A stretch of DNA of 13,917 nucleotides from Deltaproteobacteria bacterium (GTDB lineage Bacteria > Desulfobacterota > Desulfobulbia > Desulfobulbales > Desulfobulbaceae): assembly GCA_024277485.1 (NCBI GenBank), contig JAJRVA010000077.1:1-13917 (forward strand). The letters are read 5' to 3'. Positions 13,077-13,917 of the stretch are shown in pieces. Position 1 is the first letter of the stretch, and each line of letters opens with the position of its first letter. The position numbers and the translations under genes were made by a program. The notes beneath the pieces were generated by a model. That model was not told the DNA's origin. It saw only the letters and a program-made list of their open reading frames with translations, and ran no database searches.

Positions 13077-13880
13077 TTAACCTAACCGTTTTGCTACCGC
13101 CTGCAGGTCAAGCCAGGTCGCTTTTTTCATATCCTCATTCTGGAGCAGAAAACGTGGATGGTAGGTGGGCATCACAGCAACTTCATGCCCTGACTGGTAC
13201 CGATACCTGACAAACCTGCCCCGGAGACGGGAAAGCGGCTCCCGGCTCCCGGTAAGCTGCCGTGCCGCGACTTCCCCCATGGCGCAGATAATCCGGGGGC
13301 CGGTGAGAGCGATCTCCCTTTCCAGGAATGAAAAACAACTCTTCTCACTTGTGCTGTCCGGCACTGCCCCGTCTCCCGGGCAGCACTTCAGGCAGTTGGT
13401 TACAGCAACTGTTTCCGGGCTGAGGTGTATGGCCTGCATCATTTTCCACAGCATGGCATCCTCCCCGGGCCCGAACAGAATCTCCGGAGAATAGTTCTTT
13501 TTTTCCTGCAGGGACCAGTCCCCGACCACCATCAGGCGGCATGATTGCCCTGCTGTTCCGACAACACTGCCCAGGCGGTCCTGGTAGAGGGGACAACGGG
13601 TACAGGATCTCATTTCCCGCCTGAGAAGATCAAGGTTTTTACCACCTTTTTCCATGGCCTGTCCCGGCATGGAAGAGAGACCGCCTCCAGGAACAGACGC
13701 CTCTTCTCCCTGCAGACCGGAGGCCTTCCGGTCCGGCGAGGCGAGAAACCTGTCCAGGTCCGCGCCGGCCGGGTATTCGCTGATCCCCAGGGCCAGGTGC
13801 AGCTTCATCTGGCTGCGCAGGGCACGCATGATATGCGCGGAATCAGGCCTCTTTTTTTCTGCAACTTTTTTTGATGACAA
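13077..13880 (-). CDS. Uracil-DNA glycosylase superfamily protein (family 4-like, Fe-S type) with altered first motif
   Basis: About 267 residues from a TTG at 13880, chosen because GAGGGG lies 4 bases upstream. A TTG at 13892 gives four more residues, limited by an in-frame stop just before it; an ATG at 13829 is a shorter option. The first 85 residues are polar and variable. The glycosylase domain follows. Four Cys fit the 4Fe-4S ligands of family 4 and 5 enzymes: CTRC at 93-96, Cys 166 in NCLKCCPG and Cys 182 in CFSFLE. The late motif YHPRFLL (His 241) is kept. The first motif, normally GEAPG or GEGPG in family 4, reads GDWSL at 120-124, and the usual FVGRAG is FGPGED. It should bind DNA and remove uracil or a related base if active, but the altered motif leaves that open. 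It is separated from the bat operon by 389 bases and is probably its own transcript. Confidence 0.82.
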   Translation of the reverse strand: MSSKKVAEKKRPDSAHIMRALRSQMKLHLALGISEYPAGADLDRFLASPDRKASGLQGEEASVPGGGLSSMPGQAMEKGGKNLDLLRREMRSCTRCPLYQDRLGSVVGTAGQSCRLMVVGDWSLQEKKNYSPEILFGPGEDAMLWKMMQAIHLSPETVAVTNCLKCCPGDGAVPDSTSEKSCFSFLEREIALTGPRIICAMGEVAARQLTGSREPLSRLRGRFVRYRYQSGHEVAVMPTYHPRFLLQNEDMKKATWLDLQAVAKRLG

Positions 13881-13917
13881 GGTGCCCCTCAATGCTTAAA
13901 ATAGCTGGAAAGATGCC

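Noticed and set aside
13027..13080. 17-codon ORF preceded by GGAGGG
   Set aside because: The ribosome binding site is only about 2 bases from the ATG, the peptide is very short and basic, and it overlaps the end of the glycosylase gene.

Overview
The window reads as chromosome from a Gram-negative proteobacterium of moderate-to-high GC. Signal peptides, a complete Bat (aerotolerance) operon and the general gene style fit a sulfate-reducer-like lineage (Desulfobacterota, Desulfobulbales type). That placement is an impression from gene content, not a computed result. No rRNA, tRNA, CRISPR array, transposase or phage gene was seen.

Left part, plus strand (1-5676). The window opens inside a hybrid sensor histidine kinase, of which the end of the ATPase domain and a C-terminal receiver remain. 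A tight run of five genes follows: a large ABC exporter-type protein whose nucleotide-binding domain is split by a long insertion carrying repeated Q-loop-like segments; a stand-alone cyclic-nucleotide-binding-fold protein overlapping its 3' end; a small exported Cys-containing protein; a 292-residue protein made of two similar halves; and a PqqD-like protein. Spacing and overlaps suggest one transcription unit. No precursor peptide or radical SAM gene is visible. This is the best candidate here for an undescribed system: an unusual exporter with a peptide-binding PqqD fold and a probable nucleotide or protein sensor.

Middle and right, minus strand (12687 down to 5687). A six-gene Bat operon reads moxR, DUF58, DUF4381, batA, a fused batB-batC, batD, with overlapping or abutting ends throughout. 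Together these encode a MoxR AAA+ ATPase acting with von Willebrand factor A (VWA) proteins at the inner membrane and periplasm, a module linked to oxygen and stress tolerance and to envelope protein folding. The operon meets the plus-strand operon tail to tail: only 10 bases separate the pqqD-like and batD stop codons, and a 12-bp palindrome lies on the junction.

Far right. A 389-base intergenic region upstream of moxR holds a large imperfect inverted repeat (12824-12922) that looks like a dispersed palindromic element or a structured leader. Beyond it, on the minus strand, is a family-4-like uracil-DNA glycosylase that keeps the iron-sulfur cysteines but has an altered first catalytic motif.
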